Source: Paenibacillus taichungensis
Lineage (GTDB): Bacteria > Bacillota > Bacilli > Paenibacillales > Paenibacillaceae
Assembly: GCF_013359905.1 (NCBI RefSeq)
Contig: NZ_JABMCC010000101.1
Location: forward strand, 186,001 to 250,000
Direction of reading: 5' to 3'
DNA length: 64,000 nt
The number at the start of each line of letters is the position of its first letter. The first letter of the stretch is position 1. The notes below the pieces were generated by a model that had not been told where the DNA came from, ran no database searches, and saw only the letters and a list, made by a program, of their open reading frames with translations. This document shows positions 53,556 through 62,550 of the stretch, piece after piece. Position numbers and translations under genes: made by a program.

Positions 53556-53623
53556 ACAAAACAACCCGGCTGTAAGCTCCGCTTGTCCTTTTAGACAAAG
53601 GAATGACGGATAACAGCCAGGTT
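53556..53623 (-). terminator. First hairpin after rpsO
   Basis: On the minus strand AACCTGGCTGT (53623-53613) pairs with ACAGCCGGGTT (53573-53563), followed by GTTTTG. The loop of about 39 bases can form an inner TTTGTC/GACAAG-like stem. It lies 24 bases after the rpsO stop. Confidence 0.72.
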
Positions 53624-53646
53624 GATTTTGAAAACATGTACGATAA

Positions 53647-53916
53647 TTAACGACGCAATCCGAGTTTTTCGATCAGTGCGCTGTAACGTTTAACATCTTT
53701 GTTTTTCACGTAAGCCAAAAGCTTACGACGTTGACCTACCATTTTCAAAAGTCCACGACGTGAGTGGTGGTCTTTCTTGTGCGTACGCAAGTGGTCTGTC
53801 AAACTTCTGATGTTTTCCGTAAGGATAGCAACTTGCACCTCAGGTGATCCAGTATCGGACTCATGAGTTTTGTGCTCGTCGATCAGTTGTTGTTTACGTT
53901 CTTGAGTCAATGCCAT
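53647..53916 (-). CDS. rpsO: 30S ribosomal protein S15
   Basis: An 89-residue ribosomal protein, with family landmarks [56 protein letters not shown]15 binds 16S rRNA early in 30S assembly. ATG 53916 follows AAGGAGGTGA. The leader has two hairpins that could serve S15 autoregulation. pnp follows, a nearly universal order. Confidence 0.98.
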   Translation of the reverse strand: MALTQERKQQLIDEHKTHESDTGSPEVQVAILTENIRSLTDHLRTHKKDHHSRRGLLKMVGQRRKLLAYVKNKDVKRYSALIEKLGLRR

Positions 53917-53954
53917 CCTATTCACCTCCTTCATTATAATCGCCATTAGCCTCG

Positions 53955-54025
53955 TCACCGCCGGTGAGAGCAAGTACCCAAGCCAAGGTTATGTGTTGTC
54001 TCAAACGACAACGTAGTACATTATA
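53955..54025 (-). promoter_or_regulatory. rpsO promoter and structured leader
   Basis: On the minus strand TATAAT (54025-54020), with a weak -35, starts a leader of about 97 bases with two hairpins: GTTGTC/GACAAC (54012-53995) and TCACCG-g-CGGTGA (53967-53955), the latter about 40 bases before the start codon. Autogenous control by S15 is known for rpsO in several bacteria; here it is inferred. Confidence 0.55.
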
Positions 54026-54075
54026 TCATAGTTGCCCAGACAAAGTAAATGTAAACATGTATTTTGTCCTGGACC

Positions 54076-55014
54076 TTAGGATAACAGACGGGCGGCGGTT
54101 AATGCATCTTCACGAATCTGACTGATCAAGGCATCAATCGAGTCAAATTTTCGCTCTGCACGAATGTAATGAACGAGATCAACCTTTAATTCCTGGTCAT
54201 ATATCTGCCCATCAAAATCAAGCAAGTGCACCTCAAACGTAGGTTTCATCCCGTTTTCGTGAAAGGTAGGTTTCACACCAAGGTTCATGACGCCGCGCAG
54301 TTCCTGCTCCCCATACTGCACACGAACAGCGTAAACACCTTTCGCTGGCGTAACATAATGATCGGTAAGTTCAAGGTTAGCGGTAGGAAAACCAATGGTC
54401 CGCCCACGTTTCTCTCCATGAATTACAATTCCCCTGATACTATAAGGTCGTCCTAGCCATTGACTGGCTTCGTCCATTTCTCCACGCTTCAACAGGCCAC
54501 GAATGAGAGAACTGCTTACCTTCTCACCATTTAACAGGAATGGAGGCACAGTTTCGACCGTCATTTCACCTTCTCCCAATGTGCGAAGAAGCTGCTCATC
54601 CCCTGCTCCCTTGTGACCGAAGCGGAAGTCAAAACCAACTACCGCTGTTCGAGTCTGAAGCGGAAGCAGCAGATCATGTGCAAATTGCTGTGGCGTCAAT
54701 CTTGAGAACTCCTCATTGAATTCGACCACATAGAGTACGTCTACCCCCATCCCTGCCAGGATGTCTTCTTTATCTCTCAAGGGAGTTAAATAACCCTCGT
54801 AATCCCCTTTGCGCATAACTTCCTTCGGATGAGGATGAAAGGTCATCACCGCTGCCTGCATGCCCGTTTCGCGTGCAATGCGGACAGCTGACAAAATGAC
54901 ACTTGCATGTCCGAGATGCAGCCCGTCAAATTGACCGATCGCAAGCACTTGGGGATGTGTGCCCTGAACAGCCGATTGTAACGTCTGCGGATAGGTTAGC
55001 ATTACGGTTTTCAC
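54076..55014 (-). CDS. ribF: Bifunctional riboflavin kinase/FAD synthetase
   Basis: A 312-residue enzyme making FMN and FAD. The N-terminal FMN adenylyltransferase domain shows the nucleotidyltransferase motif GQFDGLHLGHAS (residues about 26-37) and VVGFDFRFGHKGAG; the C-terminal kinase domain shows GRTIGFPTANLEL and GVYAVRV. GTG 55014 is chosen because AGGTGA lies 6 bases upstream; the ATG two codons earlier abuts that site. B. subtilis names it ribC. It follows truB. Confidence 0.96.
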   Translation of the reverse strand: MKTVMLTYPQTLQSAVQGTHPQVLAIGQFDGLHLGHASVILSAVRIARETGMQAAVMTFHPHPKEVMRKGDYEGYLTPLRDKEDILAGMGVDVLYVVEFNEEFSRLTPQQFAHDLLLPLQTRTAVVGFDFRFGHKGAGDEQLLRTLGEGEMTVETVPPFLLNGEKVSSSLIRGLLKRGEMDEASQWLGRPYSIRGIVIHGEKRGRTIGFPTANLELTDHYVTPAKGVYAVRVQYGEQELRGVMNLGVKPTFHENGMKPTFEVHLLDFDGQIYDQELKVDLVHYIRAERKFDSIDALISQIREDALTAARLLS

Positions 55015-55080
55015 AATCATTCACCTGCATTTCACTTGATAGGCCAGGCTTGAGTACCACCACTCAAACCAGGAACCTCT

Positions 55081-56004
55081 TTATTCCGGTAAAAAGACTT
55101 TAACAGCTCTCACCGTTGCTTTCAATTCATCCCGCTCAAATATCCCCAGAAACGTCCCATCCTGATCATATAACCGCAGTAGACCAGGTTGCTCTGCAGG
55201 CGGTTCGAGCAAACGCGCCGATAATTTCTGGCCCTGAAGGGCTCCCTTGGCCTGATCCGCACCCACCGTATGTGCCGGAATGGAAGAGATAGCTTCATCA
55301 ACCGGAATCAGCACCTCGGCTAACGTTCCATCGATCATGCGTTGTTCCACTTCTTCAAAATGAAGGCAATGATCAGCAGAGATTCCAGCCGATATCGTAC
55401 GCTCCAGATGTAGCATGGTGGACGGATAGCCCAATTTTTTGCCGATATCCACGCATAACGTTCGAATATAGGTTCCTTTGGAACATAAAGCACGGAACGA
55501 TATATCCGTAGTGTCGCCTTGATTCTCAATTCCTGTCAATTCCAGTTCATAGATCGTAACCTCACGACTCTTACGCTCTACCGTTTTTCCTTCACGAGCA
55601 AGCTCGTAGAGACGTTTCCCATCCACTTTGACCGCGGAATACATAGGTGGAACCTGTGAGATGGTGCCCAGGAATTGCTCCAGCACCTGCTGAACCTGCT
55701 CCTGTGTCACCTCAACAGCTGTCTCCGACCGCTCAATAACTTCACCTGTCATATCCTCCGTGTCAGTCGACAGACCCAGTCGTAGCGTTGCCAGGTATTC
55801 CTTGGGAAGCTCCTGCATGTACTCCACCACACGTGTTGCCCGTCCTAGGCAAAGCGGTAGTACGCCAGTAACTTGCGGGTCCAATGTGCCTGTATGACCA
55901 ATACGTTTCATTTTGAGAATGCGACGCATTTTAGCCACAACATCATGAGAAGTAAATCCCGCTGGTTTATACACTGGAAGTACACCTTCAAATGGTTTTA
56001 CCAT
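55081..56004 (-). CDS. truB: tRNA pseudouridine(55) synthase
   Basis: A 307-residue enzyme forming pseudouridine 55 in the T-loop of tRNAs. The catalytic aspartate lies in GHTGTLDPQVTGVLPLC (about residue 40); KPAGFTSHDVV, YSAVKVDGKRLYE and CSKGTYIRTLCVDIG follow. ATG 56004 is chosen because CAGGTGA lies 7 bases upstream; this start overlaps the nrnA end by seven bases. Confidence 0.97.
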   Translation of the reverse strand: MVKPFEGVLPVYKPAGFTSHDVVAKMRRILKMKRIGHTGTLDPQVTGVLPLCLGRATRVVEYMQELPKEYLATLRLGLSTDTEDMTGEVIERSETAVEVTQEQVQQVLEQFLGTISQVPPMYSAVKVDGKRLYELAREGKTVERKSREVTIYELELTGIENQGDTTDISFRALCSKGTYIRTLCVDIGKKLGYPSTMLHLERTISAGISADHCLHFEEVEQRMIDGTLAEVLIPVDEAISSIPAHTVGADQAKGALQGQKLSARLLEPPAEQPGLLRLYDQDGTFLGIFERDELKATVRAVKVFLPE

Positions 56005-56975
56005 TGAGCATTCACCTGCTTCAGCACTAGTTCGACGATATCTTCCAACTTGCCCTCTACGCGACATCCAGCTGCAAGTACATGTCCGCCTCCACCAAAG
56101 TTCTGTGCAAGCGAGGCGACATCAACCTTACCAGCTGACCGAAGAGATACTTTCACCGCATTGTCATTGATTACTTTAAAAAAGATGCCCACTTCCACAC
56201 CTTGAATGTTACGCGGGTAATTGACTACCCCTTCAAGATCTTCATTAGCCGCTCCACAAGAAATCATGTCTTCAGGCGTAATGACCACCCAGGCAATCTT
56301 GCCATCGTCAGTCATTTGCAGGCTTGAGAGTGCCTGATTCAATATACGGACTTGTGGGAGCGTAACCTGCTCAAGCAAAATCTGTGCAAGATAAGGTCCA
56401 TTCACACCATGTTCAAGCAATTTGGATGCAGTGGTCATCACATTAGGACTCGTATTCGCATAGCGGAATCCACCTGTATCTGTTAGCAATCCTGTGTAGA
56501 CTGCTGTAGCCACATCTTTATTCCACTTCACTGGGAAAAGATTGAGGAAATCAAACAGAATTTCAGCCGTTGCTGCTGCGTCTGGCTTAATGATGTTTAC
56601 TGTTCCATACGCGTCATTGGTTGGATGATGATCAATATTTAAAATAACAGCATCATCTTCAAAATAATGACGAGTCAGGCCTACTCTGGAAAAGTCTGCA
56701 CAATCCACACAGATAATCGCTTTGTATTTCCGCGCAGGTGGTTGTTCGGTCATGTTCACGATCTTGCCAGCTTCCCACAGAAAGTTCATGCGTTGTGGAA
56801 TTTCACCTTCATTAATCATCGTGAATGTCTTGCCCAGACATGACAGCAGCCAGCCCACCGTTACCGTCGAGCTGACTGCGTCACCGTCCGGCTGTACATG
56901 CGACACGACCAGGTAATCATCATGCTCCAGCAGAAATTGCTTTCCGTCCTGAAGCGCCTGTTCATAAGTGTGCAT
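55998..56975 (-). CDS. nrnA: Bifunctional oligoribonuclease/pAp phosphatase
   Basis: A 325-residue DHH-DHHA1 phosphoesterase that degrades nanoRNAs and 3'-phosphoadenosine 5'-phosphate. Metal motifs are VSHVQPDGDAVSS, VDCADFSRVG and ILNIDHHPTND; the DHHA1 motif is FGGGGHVLAAG. ATG 56975 stands behind AAGGAGA. It lies between rbfA and truB; in B. subtilis the nrnA gene (ytqI) is elsewhere, but many Firmicutes have it here. Confidence 0.96.
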   Translation of the reverse strand: MHTYEQALQDGKQFLLEHDDYLVVSHVQPDGDAVSSTVTVGWLLSCLGKTFTMINEGEIPQRMNFLWEAGKIVNMTEQPPARKYKAIICVDCADFSRVGLTRHYFEDDAVILNIDHHPTNDAYGTVNIIKPDAAATAEILFDFLNLFPVKWNKDVATAVYTGLLTDTGGFRYANTSPNVMTTASKLLEHGVNGPYLAQILLEQVTLPQVRILNQALSSLQMTDDGKIAWVVITPEDMISCGAANEDLEGVVNYPRNIQGVEVGIFFKVINDNAVKVSLRSAGKVDVASLAQNFGGGGHVLAAGCRVEGKLEDIVELVLKQVNAQW

Positions 56976-56994
56976 TGCCGTCTCCTTTATTCTG

Positions 56995-57354
56995 TTACTC
57001 GGATTCGTTCTTGTCGGTACCGATATCACCAAGCAGCTTCTCAATTCGGCTGCCATATGCAATAGATTCGTCAATCTTGAATATCAACTCGGGAACGTGT
57101 CTAAAACGGATACGCTTGCCCAGTTCTGAACGCAAAAATCCATTTGCTTTTGCCAGCGCTTTAAGCGAGTTATCCTTTTGTTCCTGTTCACCAAAGACAC
57201 TCAGATAAACTTTGGCTTGCGACAAGTCGCCTGTCACTTCGACTCCCGTTACGGTAATAAAGCCGATACGAGGATCTTTCAGTTCAGACTGGATGAGCAC
57301 ACTTAATTCTTTCTTGATCTGCTCGCCCACTCTACCTGTACGAATCTTAGCCAT
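56995..57354 (-). CDS. rbfA: Ribosome-binding factor A
   Basis: A 119-residue KH-like protein (RTGRVGEQIKKELSVLIQSELKDPRIGFITVTGVEVTGDLSQAKVY) that helps 16S rRNA 5'-end maturation and 30S assembly. GAGGTGA precedes ATG 57354. It follows infB after 25 bases; ylxP, which lies between them in B. subtilis, is absent. Confidence 0.97.
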   Translation of the reverse strand: MAKIRTGRVGEQIKKELSVLIQSELKDPRIGFITVTGVEVTGDLSQAKVYLSVFGEQEQKDNSLKALAKANGFLRSELGKRIRFRHVPELIFKIDESIAYGSRIEKLLGDIGTDKNESE

Positions 57355-57379
57355 CGTTGTTCACCTCATGCTTCCTTGC

Positions 57380-59962
57380 TTATCGTTGTACTGTCTCCAT
57401 AATGAAGGCTTCGATAACGTCGCCTTCTTTGAGATCATTGTATTTATCCAGCGTGATACCGCACTCGTAACCTTGGGCTACTTCTTTGGCATCATCTTTG
57501 TAACGTTTCAGGGAATCCAGCTTGCCTTCGTAAAGGACGATGCCATCACGAATCAGGCGTGCTTCCGCGGAACGCGTAATTTTACCCGAGGTAACCATAC
57601 ATCCAGCAATGGTGCCGACTTTACTGATGGAGAACGTGCTCCGAACTTCAGCATGACCGATTACTTTTTCTTTGTAAATCGGATCAAGCATGCCTTTCAT
57701 TGCTTGTTCAATTTCTTCGATAACGCTGTAGATAACGCGATGCAGACGAATGTCTACTTGCTCTTGATCTGCAGTCGCTTTCGCCTGATTATCAGGACGA
57801 ACGTTGAAACCAATCACGATGGCATTGGATGCTGCAGCCAAAATGATGTCAGACTCTGTGATTGCACCAGCGCCGCTATGAATAATCTTCACGCGTACAC
57901 CTTCAACTTCGATCTTCGCAAGGGAACCTTTCAATGCTTCAACCGAACCTTGTACGTCACCTTTGATAATTACGTTCAAGTCTTTGATTTCACCGTCTTT
58001 GATGTGTTGGAACAAATCATCCAATGTCACACGTGTGTTTGTACCCAGATCGGATTCACGTTGTGTAATGGCACGTTTGTCGGCGATAGAACGCGCTTTA
58101 CGCTCATCTTCAAACACCATGAACGGATCTCCCGCACCTGGAACTTCAGTCAGACCCGTAATTTCTACAGGTGTTGAAGGTCCAGCTTCTTTTAAACGGC
58201 GACCTTTGTCATTCACCATCGCACGTACACGACCGAAGCAGTTACCTGCAACAAAAGCATCTCCGACTTTCAATGTACCGTGTTGTACGAGAATACGGGC
58301 AACTGGGCCACGTCCTTTATCCAGCTCGGCTTCGATCACTGTACCACGGGCACGTTTGTCCGGGTTCGCTTTGTACTCGTTCACTTCTGCAACGAGCAGG
58401 ATCATTTCAAGCAGACCTTCTAGACCAATTCTTTGTTTCGCCGAAACGTTAACAAAGATGGTGTCACCGCCCCACTCTTCCGGAACGAGTTCATAGTTGG
58501 TCAATTCTTGTTTTACTTTATCCGCATCTGCACCCGGCTTATCAATTTTGTTGACAGCTACGATAATTGGCAGTCCAGCAGCTTTGGCATGGTTAATCGC
58601 CTCAACCGTTTGTGGCATAACACCGTCATCTGCAGCTACAACAATAATTGTAATATCCGTAACCTGTGCTCCACGTGCACGCATAGCAGTAAACGCTTCG
58701 TGACCTGGTGTATCCAAGAACGTGATTTTTTTGTTGTTAATTTCAACTTGATAAGCACCGATATGCTGCGTGATACCGCCTGCTTCTCCACCCGTTACAT
58801 TCGTTGAACGAATCGCATCAAGTAATGTTGTTTTACCATGGTCAACGTGACCCATGATCGTAACTACCGGAGGACGGGACTGCAAGTCAGCAGGATCATC
58901 ATTCTCTTCAAGTGTTTCGAAGCGGTCATCTTCAAGGACAATTTTCACTTCAACCTCAACACCGAATTCTCCAGCAAGCAGCAGGATTGTTTCGATATCA
59001 AGCTCTTGGTTAATCGTTGCCATTACACCCATTGCAATGAGTTTTTTGATAACTTCAGAAGCATCTTTATGGAGCAACTTCGCTGTTTCACCAACAGTCA
59101 TGTCACCACGTACGATGATTTTCTTAGGTGTGTTATCAATTTTCTCACGTTGTTGGTACTGTTGTTGATTTCTGTTGCGATTGTTCTTGCCACCACGATT
59201 ACCGCGGAAGTTGCCGCCACGGTTGTCGTCATAACGACGTCCACCGCCACCGCTGTTTGAACGGTTGCCGCTGTTGTTGTTATTGCCGGAATTACCTTGG
59301 CCGCCTCTGCGTTGGCCTTGTCCTGAGCTCTGTCCTTGGCCACCAGTACGGTTGCCGCCAGTGCCAGTGTTGCCACCGCTGTTCGGTCCTGCGCTTCTTG
59401 TTTGACCGCCACCGCTATTCGCTGGACGTTGACCCGTACTTTGCGGACGGGATGCTGTACTGCTTTGTCCACCTTGAGCTGGTCTTGGACGATTACTTGA
59501 TTGTCCTCCTTGGCTTGAGCCTTGGGAAGAGTTTGTTCTGTTGCGGCTGTCTTGGCCGCTAGGTCTTTGGGAGCCATTGTTATTGTTGGAATTTGGTCTA
59601 TTGTTCATACCTACCTGCTTTTCCTGTTGTATTTTTGTTTGTACGGGACTACCGGATGGGTTGCTGCTATTCGGCGTGTTCACTCCGCCGGCCGGCTTGT
59701 TGCTGTCCACTGTTTTGTCACTGCGCACTGACGAAGTAGCAACGGATTTTGCTTCGTTACTTTGTTTGGAAGCGGCAGTGGATTTTATATCTTTAAAAAA
59801 TTGTTCCACCTTACCGACTGAACCATTCTCCATGACACTCATATGATTGTTTACGGGAATATCCAGCTTTTTAAGAATGGTTATAATTTCTTTACTACTC
59901 ATATTAAGGGACTTCGCATATTCATAAACTCGCAATTTATCCTTGTTTTCCTGTTTACTCAA
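57380..59962 (-). CDS. infB: Translation initiation factor IF-2
   Basis: An 860-residue GTPase that positions fMet-tRNA on the 30S subunit. An N-terminal IF2N domain ([23 protein letters not shown]) is followed by a low-complexity region (about 70-270) rich in Asn, Gly, Ser, Gln and Arg. A second IF2N-like part leads to the G domain: [25 protein letters not shown]. The C-terminal fMet-tRNA-binding domain ends the chain. The start is TTG 59962 behind GGAGGTGGAG. It overlaps ylxQ by eight bases. Confidence 0.98.
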   Translation of the reverse strand: MSKQENKDKLRVYEYAKSLNMSSKEIITILKKLDIPVNNHMSVMENGSVGKVEQFFKDIKSTAASKQSNEAKSVATSSVRSDKTVDSNKPAGGVNTPNSSNPSGSPVQTKIQQEKQVGMNNRPNSNNNNGSQRPSGQDSRNRTNSSQGSSQGGQSSNRPRPAQGGQSSTASRPQSTGQRPANSGGGQTRSAGPNSGGNTGTGGNRTGGQGQSSGQGQRRGGQGNSGNNNNSGNRSNSGGGGRRYDDNRGGNFRGNRGGKNNRNRNQQQYQQREKIDNTPKKIIVRGDMTVGETAKLLHKDASEVIKKLIAMGVMATINQELDIETILLLAGEFGVEVEVKIVLEDDRFETLEENDDPADLQSRPPVVTIMGHVDHGKTTLLDAIRSTNVTGGEAGGITQHIGAYQVEINNKKITFLDTPGHEAFTAMRARGAQVTDITIIVVAADDGVMPQTVEAINHAKAAGLPIIVAVNKIDKPGADADKVKQELTNYELVPEEWGGDTIFVNVSAKQRIGLEGLLEMILLVAEVNEYKANPDKRARGTVIEAELDKGRGPVARILVQHGTLKVGDAFVAGNCFGRVRAMVNDKGRRLKEAGPSTPVEITGLTEVPGAGDPFMVFEDERKARSIADKRAITQRESDLGTNTRVTLDDLFQHIKDGEIKDLNVIIKGDVQGSVEALKGSLAKIEVEGVRVKIIHSGAGAITESDIILAAASNAIVIGFNVRPDNQAKATADQEQVDIRLHRVIYSVIEEIEQAMKGMLDPIYKEKVIGHAEVRSTFSISKVGTIAGCMVTSGKITRSAEARLIRDGIVLYEGKLDSLKRYKDDAKEVAQGYECGITLDKYNDLKEGDVIEAFIMETVQR

Positions 59963-60284
59963 TATACTCCACCTCCGACATTATACCGACTTGCTTGGAG
60001 ATCATTTTTGCAAACCCTCGATCCGTTACTGCAAGAACAACCCGCGTTTCTTTACCGATACTTGAACCCAGACTATCCCGGTCAAATCCGATCACCAGTG
60101 GAACTTTATATGTCCCGCATTTGTCGCGAAATTTCTTTTGTGTATTGGCCGAGGCGTCACCCGCAACAATAACCATTTTAGCTTCGGAAGAACGGATCGC
60201 TTTAAGTACAATTTCTTCACCTGTTACAAGTTTGCCTGCACGCATGGAGAGTCCCAGATAAGACAATGTTTTATTATTCATCAT
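59955..60284 (-). CDS. ylxQ: YlxQ, L7Ae-family ribosomal protein-like RNA-binding protein
   Basis: A 109-residue L7Ae/L30e-fold protein ([39 protein letters not shown]) probably binding kink-turn RNA; in Firmicutes it is called ribosomal protein L7Ae-like or RplGB. ATG 60284 is chosen because AGGAG lies 7 bases upstream; it overlaps ylxR and infB at its ends, typical of the nusA operon. Confidence 0.95.
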   Translation of the reverse strand: MMNNKTLSYLGLSMRAGKLVTGEEIVLKAIRSSEAKMVIVAGDASANTQKKFRDKCGTYKVPLVIGFDRDSLGSSIGKETRVVLAVTDRGFAKMISKQVGIMSEVEYIE

Positions 60285-60582
60285 GTTCACGCTCCTGTGC
60301 TGCTATGAATTCGTCCTCTACCGCAACGAAATCAGCTGCCAATTGCTCATAAATTTCCGGTGAGACTTTGCCCTTGAGCGCCCGATCCAAAGACCGGTTT
60401 TTGAGTGCAAGCTTAAAACAGGACTCTTTGCCGCATAAATAAGCACCACGTCCGGACTTTTTGCCAGTCAAATCGATCAGCACTTCATCCTCTGGCGTTT
60501 TAACGATACGGATCAGCTGCTTTTTGGGCATCATTTCCTGACACGCCACACATTTGCGCAGCGGTACTTTTTTAGTTTTCAT
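60274..60582 (-). CDS. ylxR: YlxR (RnpM) RNA-binding protein
   Basis: A 102-residue protein with the DUF448 fold: VPLRKCVACQEMMPKKQLIRIV and KKSGRGAYLC. In Firmicutes YlxR/RnpM binds RNase P RNA and affects its activity. Its four cysteines (C-x2-C ... C-x4-C) look like a metal site. GGGGGGCG precedes ATG 60582. It lies between nusA and ylxQ. Confidence 0.95.
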   Translation of the reverse strand: MKTKKVPLRKCVACQEMMPKKQLIRIVKTPEDEVLIDLTGKKSGRGAYLCGKESCFKLALKNRSLDRALKGKVSPEIYEQLAADFVAVEDEFIAAQEREHDE

Positions 60583-60608
60583 ACGTTAGCGCCCCCCCGT
60601 GCTTTACT

Positions 60609-61706
60609 TTAGTCGACGGAGACGGAATCTTGGTGCATTTCCGAAGAAGAATCTTTCTCTCTGCCGAATTCCTGTTCCGCCTGGCTCTCGCTCTTAATGT
60701 CGATTTTCCAGCCGGTCAGTTTGGCTGCCAATCGGGCATTTTGGCCTTTGATCCCAATGGCGAGGGACAGCTGATAGTCAGGAACAATAACCCGAGCCAT
60801 CTTTTCTTCCTCGAATACTTGAACTTCCAATACTTTGGAAGGACTAAGTGCATTTGCCACATATTCGTCTACCTGGTCGGAGAAACGAACGATGTCAATT
60901 TTTTCACCGCGCAGCTCACCCACAATGGTCTGCACGCGCATTCCCTTAGGACCTACACATGATCCAACTGGATCAACTTCCTCATTGCGGGAATGAACAG
61001 CAATTTTGGAGCGGAAGCCCGCTTCACGTGCGACGGAGCGGATCTCGACTACGCCGTCAAAAATTTCAGGTACTTCCAGTTCAAAGAGACGTTTCAACAA
61101 GCCCGGATGTGTACGGGACAAAATGATTTGCGGCCCTTTGGTCGTATTCTCGACCTTGGTGATGTACGCTTTAATACGGTCACCATGAACAAACTTCTCG
61201 TTCGGCATCAATTCGGTCAGCGGCAATGCCGCTTCGATTTTGCCCAGATCGATGTAGATATTGCGCAAATCCTGACGCTGCACCACTCCCGTAACGATAT
61301 CTTCTTCCTTATCAACGAAAGCGTTGTAGATCAGGCCGCGTTCGGCTTCACGAATCCGCTGGGTCACTACCTGTTTGGCAGTTTGTGCGGCGATACGTCC
61401 GAAATCACGCGGCGTAACTTCAATCTCCGCAATATCTTCCAGCTGGAAGTGTGGGTTGATCTCTCGTGCAGCAGGCAATGAAATTTCGGTACGTGAATCC
61501 AGGACTTCTTCCACGATCAATTTGCGGGCATACACCCGGATAACACCCGTATTACGGTTCATGTCAACACGCACATTCTGGGCGGTGTTGAAATTACGCT
61601 TGTAGCTGGAGATGAGTGCTGCCTCGATCGCTTCAAACAGCACATCCTTACTGATCCCTTTTTCCCGCTCCAATTCATTCATTGCTTCAATAAAATCCAT
61701 ACTCAT
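60609..61706 (-). CDS. nusA: Transcription termination/antitermination protein NusA
   Basis: A 365-residue factor that binds RNA polymerase and nascent RNA, modulating pausing and termination. An N-terminal polymerase-binding domain (MDFIEAMNELEREKGIS) is followed by S1 (VTGVVQRQDLRNIYIDLG) and two KH domains (VDPVGSCVGPKGMRVQTIV; AIGIKGQNARLAAKLTG). No C-terminal acidic repeats, as usual in Firmicutes. ATG 61706 lies 10 bases after AAAGGGGG. A partial hairpin lies between rimP and nusA. Confidence 0.97.
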   Translation of the reverse strand: MSMDFIEAMNELEREKGISKDVLFEAIEAALISSYKRNFNTAQNVRVDMNRNTGVIRVYARKLIVEEVLDSRTEISLPAAREINPHFQLEDIAEIEVTPRDFGRIAAQTAKQVVTQRIREAERGLIYNAFVDKEEDIVTGVVQRQDLRNIYIDLGKIEAALPLTELMPNEKFVHGDRIKAYITKVENTTKGPQIILSRTHPGLLKRLFELEVPEIFDGVVEIRSVAREAGFRSKIAVHSRNEEVDPVGSCVGPKGMRVQTIVGELRGEKIDIVRFSDQVDEYVANALSPSKVLEVQVFEEEKMARVIVPDYQLSLAIGIKGQNARLAAKLTGWKIDIKSESQAEQEFGREKDSSSEMHQDSVSVD

Positions 61707-61746
61707 GAATGTTGATCCCCCTTTCAAACATGGCATCTCATACGTA

Positions 61747-61786
61747 AAACGGCGAAAGGCTCTAAACTCATGAGCACCTTGCCGTT
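61747..61786 (-). terminator. Imperfect hairpin between rimP and nusA
   Basis: On the minus strand ACGGCAAGGTGCTC pairs imperfectly with GAGCCTTTCGCCGT (61785-61749), followed by TTTACG. It could dampen read-through from rimP into nusA. Confidence 0.45.
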
Positions 61787-61829
61787 ATCGTGAGATGTGT
61801 CTTTTTTCATTAATAAGTGAACAAGGCAC

Positions 61830-62291
61830 TTAAAACAGAATGGCCAGGCGCGCACTCGCAACCTTGTCATAAAGAATGGCATGCTGTTTCTTGCCTGCTT
61901 CGATCACAAGTTCCCCGTCATCAAAGGAAAGCAGCTTGCCTTCAAATTCCTTTATACCATTTACCGGCTCGTAGGTTGTAACAAATACGTTTTTACCTAC
62001 GGATTTGGCAACGTCCTCCGGTTTTTTCAGTGGACGCTCCGCACCGGGAGAAGACACTTCAAGGAAATAGATGGTCGGAATCGGATCGTTCTCATCCAGC
62101 TTGGCGCTTAGCTTTTCGCTGATCAAGACACAATCATCGATGTCGATGCCACCCTCTTTGTCGACATACACCCGTAAAAACCAGTTGCTGCCTTCTTTGA
62201 CGTATTCGATGTCAACCAGCTCGAAGCCTTGTTCGTTCAAGTAGGGTTGGATCATTTCTTCCACGGTAGATTTAATGTTCGTTGTGCTCAA
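61830..62291 (-). CDS. rimP: Ribosome maturation factor RimP
   Basis: A 153-residue factor needed for 30S maturation. Landmarks are YLNEQGFELVDIEYVKEGSNWFLRVYVDKEGGIDIDDC, FLEVSSPGAERPLKKPED and the SH3-like C-terminal end. TTG 62291 is chosen because GGAGGT lies 8 bases upstream and the family sequence starts there. It is the first gene of the nusA-infB operon. polC lies upstream. Confidence 0.95.
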   Translation of the reverse strand: MSTTNIKSTVEEMIQPYLNEQGFELVDIEYVKEGSNWFLRVYVDKEGGIDIDDCVLISEKLSAKLDENDPIPTIYFLEVSSPGAERPLKKPEDVAKSVGKNVFVTTYEPVNGIKEFEGKLLSFDDGELVIEAGKKQHAILYDKVASARLAILF

Positions 62292-62374
62292 AACCGATAA
62301 CCTCCAACTTAGGTTACACCAGCAAATAATGGCTGGCAATTTCTTCATTACCCAAGATTCTTGTATACCAAAGA

Positions 62375-62402
62375 CTAAAGAGTGGGTTTCCCCACTCTTT
62401 AG
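62375..62402 (-). promoter_or_regulatory. GNRA-capped hairpin in the rimP-nusA leader
   Basis: On the minus strand CTAAAGAGTGGG-gaaa-CCCACTCTTTAG is a perfect 12-base-pair stem with a GAAA tetraloop. It lies 23 bases beyond the expected transcription start and has no proper T tract, so it is not a plain polC terminator. Confidence 0.65.
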
Positions 62403-62431
62403 AAATTCGTACTATCTCGTTCACTTCAAAA

Positions 62432-62460
62432 ATTATAACATAGTCTGGTAATAGTGACAA
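62432..62460 (-). promoter_or_regulatory. SigA-type promoter of the rimP-nusA-infB operon
   Basis: On the minus strand TTGTCA (62460-62455), 17 bases, TATAAT (62437-62432). Confidence 0.85.
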
Positions 62461-62550
62461 GTAAGCGATCACTCAGCCATTTTAACCACTAATGAAGAAA
62501 AATTTACGTAATCACATTACAGACCATAAATAGATACTCAAAATGCCATT

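Noticed and set aside
57212..59577. Long open frames opposite infB (and similar ones opposite rnjB, pnp, ymfF and rny)
   Set aside because: They lie antisense to clear genes, lack ribosome sites, and show compositionally odd products that mirror the real codons.
62375..62402. Terminator of polC
   Set aside because: The hairpin lies downstream of the rimP promoter and lacks a T tract, so a leader hairpin is the better reading.
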